Shown here: in pieces, positions 1-6,439 of the stretch
How the letters are laid out: every line of letters starts with the position of its first letter
Position numbering within the stretch: position 1 is the first letter of the stretch
Source: Candidatus Acetothermia bacterium
GTDB taxonomy: Bacteria; Bipolaricaulota; Bipolaricaulia; Bipolaricaulales; Bipolaricaulaceae
DNA length: 16,150 nucleotides
NCBI GenBank assembly: GCA_003552425.1
Contig: PUMC01000043.1
Location: 1-16,150 of the forward strand
Direction of reading: 5' to 3'
The notes under the pieces: generated by a model
Database searches by the model: none
Seen by the model: the letters and a program-made list of their open reading frames with translations, nothing else
Told to the model about the DNA's origin: nothing
Made by a program: the position numbers and the translations under genes

Positions 1-669
1 AAGTCAACGCTGTTCACCCGCCTCACCGGAGCGGAGGTGCTCGTTGAGGATAAGCTGTTCGCCACACTCGACACCCGGGCGCGAGCGTTGGAGCTTCCGG
101 GAGGAGGACGAACCGTGGTTACGGACACCGTGGGGTTCATCCGGAAGCTGCCTCATCAACTCATTCCTGCCTTCCAAGCAACCATGGAGTCCACCCGCGA
201 GGCATCGTTGCTGCTCAACGTGTTGGACGCCTCCTCCCCCCACGTCATGGAACACCACGCCACAGTTCGTGAGGTGCTTTCCAAACAGGCGTTGGCCGAT
301 GACCTGCCCTGGCCTCCGGTATTGCACGTGCTCAACAAGACCGATGCCGTAAGGTCCATCGAGCAGGAAGCCCTCTGTGCTCGCGCGCAACAGGAGATCC
401 ACCCACACGCTTGTGTGTCCGCCAAGACGGGAGATGGCTGGGAGGGGTTGCTCAAAAGCATCGAGGAAATGTTGGATCCCAGCTTCGCACACGTGCTCGT
501 CCGCATCCCCTGGGACAGGCAGGACCTTCTCTCCTGGCTCGCCGACCTCGGACGGCTGGAACTCCTCCCCGACACCGATTCCCTCTGCGCGCGCGTGGTG
601 GTTCCCGTCGCTCAGCTCAGCCGCATACAGAACGTGTCGGGGATCACGGTGCTGGAACCGTCGAACTAG
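1..669 (+). CDS. hflX: GTPase HflX, C-terminal part (5' truncated by window)
   Basis: Ribosome-associated GTPase that splits or rescues stalled 70S ribosomes, especially under heat stress; it acts in the cytoplasm. The reading frame is open from base 1, so the N-terminal HflX domain and the start of the P-loop lie outside the window. Visible residues begin with KST, the end of the G1 motif, then show the HflX-typical stretch AEVLVEDKLFATLD, G3 as DTVGF (residues 42-46 of the visible part), the family signature IRKLPHQL, G4 as NKTD (112-115) and G5 as SAKTG (140-144). The C-terminal domain after G5 is about 80 residues, as usual for HflX. It ends at a TAG and converges on the ricT-like gene with only 66 nt between the two stops, in which I see no clear terminator hairpin. 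Identification is strong because the motif order and flanking residues are HflX-specific. Confidence 0.95.
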   Translation, partial: KSTLFTRLTGAEVLVEDKLFATLDTRARALELPGGGRTVVTDTVGFIRKLPHQLIPAFQATMESTREASLLLNVLDASSPHVMEHHATVREVLSKQALADDLPWPPVLHVLNKTDAVRSIEQEALCARAQQEIHPHACVSAKTGDGWEGLLKSIEEMLDPSFAHVLVRIPWDRQDLLSWLADLGRLELLPDTDSLCARVVVPVAQLSRIQNVSGITVLEPSN

Positions 670-735
670 TCGAAGATCGATCCTCACCGCGCGAGGAGTC
701 CCTTGCATACGCGGCGGACAATGGGAACTGCCGTG

Positions 736-1521
736 TCAAGTATCCTTCTTGAGTACATGCCAAGGGAGCTCTTCCCGCTCCCCATCCGCCCACTGAATGC
801 TAAGGAACTCACGGAAGATGTTCACCCCTGTCACCTTTCCCTGTCGTCCGTCGTGTTCGATGCGGCTTCCGACGCGCGGAAGATCAGCCAGTGCGTCGAC
901 ATACTGCTGGTGTTCGTAGCTCAGACAGCACATCAGCCGCCCACAGACACCGGTGATCCTGCCCGGGGAGAAGTGCAGCTGCTGATCAAAGGCGATCTCC
1001 AAGGGAATCGGCTTCAGCTGCCGGAGGAAGCTGCGACAGCACACCGCCAGCCCACACGGTCCCACGCCGCCTAGCACACGTGCCTCGTCGCGCGGCCCGA
1101 CCTGTCGCAACTCGATCTTGATCTGCAACGCTCCACCCAGCCTGCGCAGCAGCTCGCGAAAGTCCACCCGGCCCGGCGCGGTGAACAAGAGCCGCAGGAA
1201 CCGACCGCGCAGCTCCATCTCCGCAGCGATGAACTTCATCGTGAGCCCCAGATCCAGAGCGATGTCCTGCGCCTGCCCGCGGTGCTCCTGTGCTTCCTCC
1301 TGGAGCTGCGCGAAACGTTCAAGTTCCTCGCGAGACGCCAGCTGCACAAGCGATGCCTGAGGCTCATCACCCTCGTGTTCGGGGGACCGAAGTACACGAA
1401 CAGGCCACAGGCCTCGTCCGTCATCTTCGATCCAGCATGAACCGGCACAACCCACGTCACCCTGCCACAGGGCCGTGTGCACATCTGGTATACATCCATG
1501 GCGCGCTACAATCGCCTTCAT
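736..1521 (-). CDS. ricT: RicT/PSP1-domain protein (YaaT-like)
   Basis: PSP1 C-terminal domain protein of the RicT (YaaT) family. In Bacillus RicT joins RicA and RicF in an Fe-S-containing complex that promotes RNase Y-dependent mRNA processing and affects sporulation and competence. The protein as called has 261 aa. The diagnostic block is GGVGPCGLAVCC (about 151-162) followed by ITGVCGRLMCC (about 189-199), giving C156, C161, C162, C193, C198 and C199, which match the conserved cysteines of the family. I chose the ATG at 1521-1519 because it overlaps the upstream holB stop as ATGA, has AAGGAG just upstream (short 3-nt spacing) and gives a normal family length. The open frame continues 36 codons further upstream, but that part lies inside holB. 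The holB-ricT order is conserved in many Firmicutes and some other phyla. Whether RicA and RicF partners exist in this genome cannot be seen here. Confidence 0.9.
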   Translation of the reverse strand: MKAIVARHGCIPDVHTALWQGDVGCAGSCWIEDDGRGLWPVRVLRSPEHEGDEPQASLVQLASREELERFAQLQEEAQEHRGQAQDIALDLGLTMKFIAAEMELRGRFLRLLFTAPGRVDFRELLRRLGGALQIKIELRQVGPRDEARVLGGVGPCGLAVCCRSFLRQLKPIPLEIAFDQQLHFSPGRITGVCGRLMCCLSYEHQQYVDALADLPRVGSRIEHDGRQGKVTGVNIFREFLSIQWADGEREELPWHVLKKDT

Positions 1522-2372
1522 CTTCTCCTTGGCCAAAGGAGGATCACCTCCATGAGGAGTTGCGCATTCGCATTGCCATCGAGTTCCCCTCTTGAGAGCG
1601 AGATCTTGCTCGCCCAACCCGGCACACACCAGCCGGTCCGGCGCAGAAACACGAGCAGATGGTGAAGAAACCGTTGGCAGGAAGCTCTACCATCACCGGC
1701 AACCTGTCTGGCCAGGTACAGGACATCGGCGAGCGGAGCATCGGCCAGGCTCCGTGCAGCTGTCCACACGAGCGCACGTGCCCGCAGGGGCTCCTCCGCC
1801 AGACCAGTCCATCGATCGGCAAGCTCGACAAGCGGCAAGGACGAGAGTTCAGCAAGATACGCTTGCCACAGGGCACGCGGGCTCCGCTCATCCTCAAGTA
1901 CAGCGCGTGCACGTTCCCCTTCCTGCTCGAGAAGCTCCATGAGCAGCGCGCGGTCGTCACCATCAACACCGCGTTCATCAAGGGACGCCACCCACTCCGG
2001 TGCTGTCCACCGAGCGATACACCTTGAGCGGATGGTGTCGAGCACGTGCTCCGGTCCCCTTGCATGGAGGAGATAGGCCATGTAGTTGGGAGCCTCCTCC
2101 AGGGACTTGAGCAGTACGCTGGTCGCTTCGCGGGACAACCGTTCCCCTGGCCCGATGACGACCACCTTCTGCCTCGCCTGCATCGGAGCATACCGGGTCC
2201 AGAGAAGAACATCGCGGACATCATCGATGCCTATGAGCGCCTCTCCGTCCGGCGCTACCTCACGGAGATCGGGGTGACCCCCGGGAGGGGCCTCGAGCAA
2301 CACACGGGCTTTCTCCCAAGCCGACGCTCGAGCCGAATCCCCGAGGAACAGCAACGGGACAGAGGATCGCAT
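1518..2372 (-). CDS. holB: DNA polymerase III delta-prime subunit-like protein (degenerate)
   Basis: Probable clamp-loader delta-prime-type AAA+ protein of the replisome, 284 aa. Support comes from the HPDL motif (about 33-36), a segment equivalent to the Walker B/RQKVVVIG region (about 67-74), the clamp-loader block SVLLKSLEEAP (about 85-95) and IRSRC (about 114-118), which is the SRC motif of the family. Two usual elements are missing. The Walker A site is degenerate (GDSARASAWEKA in place of a GxxGxGK[LS]T-type loop), and the four-cysteine zinc module normally found just before HPDL is absent. Loss of ATP binding is normal for delta-prime in E. coli, so the protein can still be functional. 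The ATG at 2372 has no convincing Shine-Dalgarno site, so the start is less certain than the identity. The gene is followed by ricT with an ATGA overlap, a known neighbourhood for holB. Confidence 0.82.
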   Translation of the reverse strand: MRSSVPLLFLGDSARASAWEKARVLLEAPPGGHPDLREVAPDGEALIGIDDVRDVLLWTRYAPMQARQKVVVIGPGERLSREATSVLLKSLEEAPNYMAYLLHARGPEHVLDTIRSRCIARWTAPEWVASLDERGVDGDDRALLMELLEQEGERARAVLEDERSPRALWQAYLAELSSLPLVELADRWTGLAEEPLRARALVWTAARSLADAPLADVLYLARQVAGDGRASCQRFLHHLLVFLRRTGWCVPGWASKISLSRGELDGNANAQLLMEVILLWPRRR

Positions 2373-2425
2373 GTAGGAACGTTACGACGCCACATGCGTT
2401 GACACAAGGCTCGAAGACCACGCTG

Positions 2426-2455
2426 TTTACCTTGCAGATATAGGCTATGTATAAT
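2426..2455 (+). promoter_or_regulatory. Candidate promoter P1 for the RHH-like gene
   Basis: TTTACC (2426-2431) lies 18 nt from a perfect TATAAT (2450-2455) in a markedly AT-rich patch within otherwise GC-rich DNA. It would start transcription near 2462, about 40 nt before the ribosome binding site of the small gene at 2520. The left arm of the inverted repeat covers its -35. Confidence 0.5.
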
Positions 2456-2477
2456 ATGTAGAAATCACGCCTGTAAA
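2451..2477 (-). promoter_or_regulatory. Candidate divergent promoter toward holB
   Basis: On the minus strand, TTTACA (complement of 2472-2477) precedes TATTAT (complement of 2451-2456) with a spacer of 15 nt, somewhat short. It would drive the holB-ricT pair and overlaps the plus-strand promoters and the right arm of the inverted repeat. Sequence match only. Confidence 0.35.
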
Positions 2478-2487
2478 CAGCTATACT
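2459..2487 (+). promoter_or_regulatory. Candidate second promoter P2 for the RHH-like gene
   Basis: TAGAAA (2459-2464, 4/6 match to TTGACA), 17 nt, TATACT (2482-2487, 5/6 match to TATAAT). The 10-mer CAGCTATACT here recurs at 3752-3761 at almost the same distance from the next gene's GGAGG, which supports both as -10 elements. Confidence 0.35.
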
Positions 2488-2519
2488 GTACGCAACAAGA
2501 GGTGGAGGTGATGTTGAAG

Positions 2520-2720
2520 ATGGCTCGTCGTAAGCAGACCGGGCAACCGTTTGATGTCGAGCACACCGCGAAGCTCTCGCTCTATGTCCCGCTACATAAG
2601 GGCGGGGCGACGGTGCTGGAGCGGCTCCGCAAGATCGCGGAGCGCGACGACCGATCGCTGAACTACCTTGCCGTGCAGGCGATCCTGGAATTCCTCGATC
2701 GCAGAGAGCAACGGAGCTGA
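2520..2720 (+). CDS. Small ribbon-helix-helix-like protein (putative DNA-binding)
   Basis: A 66-aa protein without a recognised name. The segment AKLSLYVPL (about 18-26), then a helix ending LRKIAERDDRSLNYLAVQAI and a C-terminal LEFLDRRE, follows the pattern of MetJ/Arc/CopG ribbon-helix-helix proteins: a short beta strand, a helix, a turn containing R-S, and a second helix. Such proteins are usually dimeric DNA binders and often autoregulators or antitoxins. I chose the ATG at 2520 because GGAGGTGAT at 2504-2512 is an excellent anti-16S match. The in-frame GTG at 2502 and ATG at 2511 fall inside or right against that site, although 2511 cannot be excluded. No toxin-like gene follows; the next gene is qng1 after 55 nt. 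The inverted repeat at 2422-2481 is a natural candidate target. Family assignment is from pattern only. Confidence 0.7.
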   Translation: MARRKQTGQPFDVEHTAKLSLYVPLHKGGATVLERLRKIAERDDRSLNYLAVQAILEFLDRREQRS

Positions 2721-2775
2721 TCACCCACAAGCGCGGCTCTGGACGACGAACCCCGTTCACGAGTACGCTGTGGGC

Positions 2776-3738
2776 ATGACCGATGACCCATTGAGGGCGG
2801 TACGCGAACGGGCGGCCCAGATCGCTCGCCGGGCTAGCCACGTCCGGCTCGCTCTCGATAGTATCGACGCGTACGCTGAGACGCTCGAGGTGAGCCGGAC
2901 ACTCTGTCCCGAGCTTGATCCTGCGAGCCACTACGTCGGTCACGGAGAGGGTACGCTGGCGTTCATCCTCATACTGGACAGCATTAACTTCGGTTCCGGG
3001 TACTTCCCTCATCTCCGCAAGCTCCCTGGCAAATCCGGTTACTTCACCGTTGCCACCGCACTCACCGATCACTTCCGCAAGCGTGGCCCCTGGAGTGCCG
3101 CCGAACTGGCGGCACTGACCCCTCGATGCTGTGCCCAAGTCCTGGGCCAGACGATGTCGGCTCCAGTGGGAGAACTGATGCGCATGTACGCACGCGCGCT
3201 CAACGACCTTGGAGCGTTGCTCCTCCGACGCCACGGAGGGAGCTTCCGCGAACTCGTGAAGGCCGCGGACGGAAGCGCAGTACGGCTGGTCCAGGAGCTC
3301 ATCCGCATGCCGCTGTTCAACGATGTTGCCCAGTACGACAATGTAGCGGTCCCCTTCTACAAACGTGCACAGCTGACAGCCGCGGACCTGGCGCTTGCGT
3401 TCAACGGTGAGGGGCCCGGAGCGTTCAACGATCTTGCCTCTCTGACGATCTTTGCCGATAATCTCGTTCCCCACGTGCTCCGGTGCGACGGCCTGCTCGT
3501 GTACGAGGATCCCTTGAGCAGGACGGTAGACAGCGGCACCCTTATCCCAGCTGGTTCCGCCCAGGAAGTCGAGATCCGTGCCTGTGCGGTACACGCGGTG
3601 GAGTGTCTTGTGACCTCGCTGCACCAAAGCGGAACGGACACCACCGCGATGCAACTCGACTACCTGCTATGGAATCGGGGCCAGGGGAGCGCGTACAAAG
3701 CGCGCCCCCGCCATCGCACGCGTACCCCTTTCTACTGA
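2776..3738 (+). CDS. Queuosine 5'-phosphate N-glycosylase/hydrolase (Qng1, DUF2419)
   Basis: Member of the Q-salvage family (formerly DUF2419; Qng1/C9orf64), which cleaves queuosine 5'-monophosphate to release queuine so that the base can be reused for tRNA wobble-position modification. Length is 320 aa, normal for the family. Conserved stretches visible are ILDSINFGSGYFPHLRK (about 66-82), SGYFTVATALTDHF (87-100), the segment LTIFADNLVPHVLRCDGLL (223-241), EVEIRACAVHAVE (264-276), LDYLLWNRGQ (294-303) and the C-terminal HRTRTPFY (313-320). The ATG at 2776 was chosen because homology-like sequence begins right after it, though it lacks a good Shine-Dalgarno site. A longer in-frame extension overlaps the small upstream gene and looks non-coding. 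A very long open frame on the opposite strand (2260-3654) is a GC-driven shadow. Queuine transport and tRNA-guanine transglycosylase genes are not in the window. Confidence 0.9.
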   Translation: MTDDPLRAVRERAAQIARRASHVRLALDSIDAYAETLEVSRTLCPELDPASHYVGHGEGTLAFILILDSINFGSGYFPHLRKLPGKSGYFTVATALTDHFRKRGPWSAAELAALTPRCCAQVLGQTMSAPVGELMRMYARALNDLGALLLRRHGGSFRELVKAADGSAVRLVQELIRMPLFNDVAQYDNVAVPFYKRAQLTAADLALAFNGEGPGAFNDLASLTIFADNLVPHVLRCDGLLVYEDPLSRTVDSGTLIPAGSAQEVEIRACAVHAVECLVTSLHQSGTDTTAMQLDYLLWNRGQGSAYKARPRHRTRTPFY

Positions 3739-3755
3739 CGGGCACACGGGGCAGC

Positions 3756-3761
3756 TATACT
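3756..3761 (+). promoter_or_regulatory. Candidate -10 element of the regulatory/hopanoid operon
   Basis: TATACT at 3756-3761, within CAGCTATACT (3752-3761), the same 10-mer as at 2478-2487. It lies 17 nt upstream of the GGAGG that serves the 69-aa gene. No good -35 exists at the right distance (CTGACG at 3735-3740 would leave only 15 nt), which would fit an activator-dependent promoter. Inference from sequence only. Confidence 0.35.
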
Positions 3762-3793
3762 TCCAGAAGTCCACGAAAGGAGGTGGTCAGATC

Positions 3794-4003
3794 ATGCGCA
3801 TCCCCCGCATGCTGTTCCGCGTGAAGTCCCGCGACATCGAGGCGGAGGCGCGGCGAATGGTGGACGCGTTCGGCATCGACGACGTCGAGATCCGCCGCGA
3901 TGACACCATCGCTGATGCTTGGCTGGAGGACTACCAGGCTTCCCGAACCGTGTACGGGCTACAGGAAATCGAAGAGTACCTCACGGACTTGACCCGTTCA
4001 TGA
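3794..4003 (+). CDS. Unrecognised 69-aa protein heading the operon
   Basis: A 69-aa protein I do not recognise. It is certainly well set for translation: AAAGGAGGTG at 3776-3785 is followed by ATG at 3794 with good spacing. Its stop overlaps the histidine kinase start as ATGA (4000-4003), so the two are translationally coupled. The sequence is charged and soluble-looking, with no signal peptide, TM segment or cysteine: a basic start (MRIPRMLFRVKSRD), a helix-like EAEARRMVDAF, a short DDVEIRRDD segment and an acidic C-terminal helix GLQEIEEYLTDL. The location suggests a role linked to the sensor kinase or to operon control, for example as an accessory or signal-modulating protein, but nothing in the sequence proves it. 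It could also be a small housekeeping protein that happens to share the transcript. Confidence 0.75.
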   Translation: MRIPRMLFRVKSRDIEAEARRMVDAFGIDDVEIRRDDTIADAWLEDYQASRTVYGLQEIEEYLTDLTRS

Positions 4004-5214
4004 CCACCTCCACACGTGCTGGTTCGTCCCTCGAGGGGCTCCGCGATACCGTTCGGCGCACGATACTGGTGCGCCGGATTTCCCTGGGCATGTTCTGTCT
4101 CGTGGCGGCAGTGGTCGTCCTCACATCGGAGATCTCACCGCTGAACCCCCTGTTCGCCATCCCGTTCAGCTGGCTGGTGCTGACCCTTCCCTTTGAGTGG
4201 CTCATCCGGCGCCAACGGTCCGTGGACGGTGTCCATCGTGTCCATGCAGCGTTTCTGGGGGCGGAGGTATTCCTGGTAGCGTTCATCGTCCACCGCATGG
4301 GCGGCGTGATGTGGATTGGCGTCGTCTTCTACCTGTACTCCGTGATCTACGCCAACTTCTTCCTTCCCAAGTCCCTCGGTTACGCCGTCACCGGGCTGGC
4401 CGTGGGAAGCTACACCGCCGTGGCACTCATGGAGTTCACCGGGATACTGCCGCACACCCCCTTGTTCCCTGTCGACGGCCCTCTGCACCGGCACCTCCCC
4501 TACGTGATCACCACGGTGGTGGTCGGGGGGATTGGCCTATACGCCGCGTTGACGTTTACCGTGCGAGCATTCGCAGGGATGTACGAGCGGCAGGAGCAGG
4601 AGTTGGTCCGCAGGCAGGAGGGCCTGAAGCGTCTCTCTGCGCGTCTCCTGTCGGCCCAGGAGGAGGAGCGTCGCCGCATTGCCGGGAAACTCCACGACGA
4701 GCTCGGACAGCTCCTGGCAGCCGCCCGGTGGGCAATGGCCTCCGGCGAGCCTGCAGAGGCGGAGAAGCTGATGGAACAGGCCATCGAGGGCACACGAACA
4801 CTGGCCCGGGATCTGCGGCCACCCCTTCTTGATGAGCTTGGTGTGGGACCAGCCCTACGGCACCTTCTTGAGCGCGTTCAGTGTTCCTCCGGCATCCATG
4901 TGGAGGCGGAACTGCCCGAAGGGCATCTTCCCGAACCGGCACAGACGGCAGCCTTCCGTGTGGTGCAAGAAGCCCTGGAGAACGTCATTCGCCATGCCTG
5001 TGCCCAACAGGTCCACACTGAGGTGCGACGGGAGAACACCATGGTGGTCGGTTGTGTGACCGACAACGGCGTCGGTTTCGCAGAGGGGAAGGTGCAAGAG
5101 GGACTGGGACTCTCAGGCATGCGTGAGTGGGTCGCGCTTGCGGGTGGCGAACTCAACGTGAGATCGTCTCCCGGGAAGGGTACCCAGATCACGTTTCGGC
5201 TTCCGCTGGCATGA
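4000..5214 (+). CDS. Membrane sensor histidine kinase, NarL/DegS type (HisKA_3 + HATPase_c)
   Basis: Two-component sensor kinase of 404 aa. The N-terminal about 190 residues hold roughly six hydrophobic segments (near 28-43, 50-69, 84-98, 102-122, 126-146 and 168-187), with short loops and no extracytoplasmic sensor domain, so the signal may be sensed in or at the membrane. A linker helix (about 194-222) leads into the HisKA_3 dimerisation domain with the phospho-acceptor His232 in RRRIAGKLHDELGQ. The ATP-binding domain follows, with Asn328 in the N box (EALENVIRHA), DNGVGF at 355-360 (G1) and GLGLSGM at 368-374 (G2). The start ATG at 4000 overlaps the stop of the 69-aa gene, and its own stop overlaps the start of the response regulator (ATGA at 5211-5214). 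An in-frame extension to 3919 would run inside the previous gene and is rejected. Cognate partners are most likely the two regulators downstream. Confidence 0.95.
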   Translation: MTTSTRAGSSLEGLRDTVRRTILVRRISLGMFCLVAAVVVLTSEISPLNPLFAIPFSWLVLTLPFEWLIRRQRSVDGVHRVHAAFLGAEVFLVAFIVHRMGGVMWIGVVFYLYSVIYANFFLPKSLGYAVTGLAVGSYTAVALMEFTGILPHTPLFPVDGPLHRHLPYVITTVVVGGIGLYAALTFTVRAFAGMYERQEQELVRRQEGLKRLSARLLSAQEEERRRIAGKLHDELGQLLAAARWAMASGEPAEAEKLMEQAIEGTRTLARDLRPPLLDELGVGPALRHLLERVQCSSGIHVEAELPEGHLPEPAQTAAFRVVQEALENVIRHACAQQVHTEVRRENTMVVGCVTDNGVGFAEGKVQEGLGLSGMREWVALAGGELNVRSSPGKGTQITFRLPLA

Positions 5215-5762
5215 TCCGCGTGCTGATCGTCGACGACCACGCACTCGTGCGCGAGGGACTGTCACGCCTTCTGCAGCGTGCCGGATGTTGCGTGGTGGGA
5301 GAAGCTTTCGATGCCGCATCCGGCCTCGCCCTCGCCGAACAACACATGCCCGATGTCGTCCTATGGGATCTGATCATGCCCGGAGGCGGTCTCCACAGCC
5401 TGCGCGAGCTTCCCGTGGGACCGCGGGTCTTGGTGCTCACCGCAGTGGACGATGTGCTCCTGGCCTCCGAGGTACGCCGTGCGGGGGCTCACGGCTACCT
5501 CCCCAAGACGGTGTCCGCCCAAGAACTGGTCGATGCCGTCGTGCGTGTTGCTCGTGGCGAGCCCGTGTTTCCCCCCATCCCGGACCTCAGCCCTCGCGAG
5601 ATGCAGGTGCTCGAACTCGTGAGCGGCGGGTGTTCCAACTGCGCAATCGCCAAGGGACTGAAGATCTCCGTCAAGACGGTGGAGGCACACCTTGAGCGCC
5701 TCAAAGAGAAACTCGGAAAAGAGAGTACCGCCGAGCTCCGGGCGTGGGCAGCACGCCGCTGA
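5211..5762 (+). CDS. Response regulator 1, NarL/LuxR family
   Basis: DNA-binding response regulator of 183 aa. The receiver begins MIRVLIVDDH (acidic pair D8/D9), has the phospho-acceptor Asp53 in LWDLIMPGG, Thr76 in VLVLTA and Lys99 in GYLPKT. A LuxR-type helix-turn-helix lies at about 126-175 (LSPREMQVLELV ... ISVKTVEAHLERLKEKL). The stretch between the phospho-Asp loop and the next strand is several residues shorter than in NarL-like proteins, so helix alpha-3 is probably trimmed; the key residues are all present. The start overlaps the kinase stop as ATGA. This coupling makes it the obvious partner of the kinase. Its targets may include the operon promoter near 3756, but that is inference. 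Confidence 0.93.
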   Translation: MIRVLIVDDHALVREGLSRLLQRAGCCVVGEAFDAASGLALAEQHMPDVVLWDLIMPGGGLHSLRELPVGPRVLVLTAVDDVLLASEVRRAGAHGYLPKTVSAQELVDAVVRVARGEPVFPPIPDLSPREMQVLELVSGGCSNCAIAKGLKISVKTVEAHLERLKEKLGKESTAELRAWAARR

Positions 5763-5806
5763 TTAGTGCACTCCCCCTAATGTCCCCCCTCGGCTACAGG
5801 GTTACC

Positions 5807-6439
5807 ATGGATGTCGATATGCCTGTGCGCGTGGTGGTTGCGGATGATCATGGCGTGGTGCGGGGAGGGATGAGCGCCATCCTCTCCGCAGCAGGTTGCC
5901 AGATCGTGGGGGAAGCGGCGGATGGGGCCGAGGCGTGGTCCGCTGTCCGGCGCTTGCGCCCTCAGGTGGCAGTGCTTGACGCAGCACTGCCCAGGCTTTC
6001 CGGGCTGGAAGTGGCAGCCCGCATCGCCCGGCGCCTCCCCGAGGTGAGCGTGGTCATGGTCTCCATGTACGACGAGCTGGCCTGGCGTACCGAGGCGGCA
6101 CGTGCCGAGGTCGCCGCCTATGTGCTCAAGGGACAGGGCCCCCAGGTGTTGATCGACGCTGTCCAAGCAGCAGCTCAAGGCGAGCGGCAACTCGAGGTGT
6201 CCCAAGGCCGGAGGCTACCCCTGACGTCACGCGAACGCGAGGTGGTCCAGCTGATCGCCGAAGGCTACGGAACGCGGGAGGTTGCCGACCTTCTCAGCCG
6301 TGCTCCCGCCACGGTCCGTGCACACAAGGCATCCGCCATGCGCAAACTCAAGGCGCACACCACCACCGCCTTGGTCCAGGCCGCGTTGGACTGCGGCGTG
6401 CTTCGGACACCAAGAACTCGGGAGGTGCCCGGTGCGTGA
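5807..6439 (+). CDS. Response regulator 2, NarL/LuxR family
   Basis: Second DNA-binding response regulator, 210 aa. Receiver: acidic pair D13/D14 in VVVADDH, phospho-acceptor Asp58 in VAVLDAALPRLSG, Lys107 in YVLKGQ; the usual switch Thr is Ser (VVMVSMYDE, about residue 86), a common variant. A LuxR-type HTH occupies about 137-190 (LTSREREVVQLIAEGY ... APATVRAHKASAMRKL). The start is uncertain: ATG at 5807 and ATG at 5819 both precede the receiver, and neither has a strong Shine-Dalgarno site. The frame runs back to 5744, but that part overlaps regulator 1. A 44-nt gap separates it from regulator 1, the largest in the operon. Its 3' end overlaps the isoprenyl synthase start by 8 nt (GTGCGTGA), tying the regulators to the biosynthetic genes. 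Confidence 0.92.
   Translation: MDVDMPVRVVVADDHGVVRGGMSAILSAAGCQIVGEAADGAEAWSAVRRLRPQVAVLDAALPRLSGLEVAARIARRLPEVSVVMVSMYDELAWRTEAARAEVAAYVLKGQGPQVLIDAVQAAAQGERQLEVSQGRRLPLTSREREVVQLIAEGYGTREVADLLSRAPATVRAHKASAMRKLKAHTTTALVQAALDCGVLRTPRTREVPGA

Larger units (their letters stand above)
2422..2481. repeat. Perfect 9-bp inverted repeat in the holB / RHH divergent promoter region
   Basis: GCTGTTTAC at 2422-2430 is exactly inverted as GTAAACAGC at 2473-2481, with 42 nt between them. The left arm overlaps a candidate plus-strand -35 (2426-2431). The right arm overlaps a candidate minus-strand -35 (2472-2477) and abuts a plus-strand -10-like TATACT (2482-2487). The arm centres are 51 bp apart, close to five helical turns. 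This looks like a paired operator, perhaps for the small ribbon-helix-helix-like protein just downstream. The sequence match is direct observation; the operator role is inferred. Confidence 0.55.

Noticed and set aside
4..708. 234-codon open frame on the minus strand opposite hflX
   Set aside because: hflX has all GTPase motifs on the plus strand; the antisense product has none.
670..735. Terminator between hflX and the RicT-like gene
   Set aside because: I looked for a bidirectional hairpin in this convergent gap and found no stable stem with flanking T/A tracts.
1522..1629. Longer start for the RicT-like protein
   Set aside because: The extra 36 residues would be coded inside holB and do not resemble a RicT N-terminus; the ATGA overlap start gives the normal family length.
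2399..2427. TTGACA at 2399-2404 as a -35 element
   Set aside because: A perfect -35 hexamer, but 16-18 nt downstream there is no -10-like sequence (GCTGTT); the TATAAT at 2450 is much too far away.
2260..3654. 464-codon open frame on the minus strand
   Set aside because: It is antisense to qng1, whose plus-strand protein shows clear family motifs; the minus-strand translation has no recognisable domain and low-complexity Ser/Pro/Arg runs typical of GC-rich shadow frames.
2520..3738. Toxin-antitoxin pair (RHH antitoxin plus downstream toxin)
   Set aside because: The downstream gene is a clear Qng1 homologue of normal length rather than a small toxin, and no other small partner overlaps the RHH-like gene.
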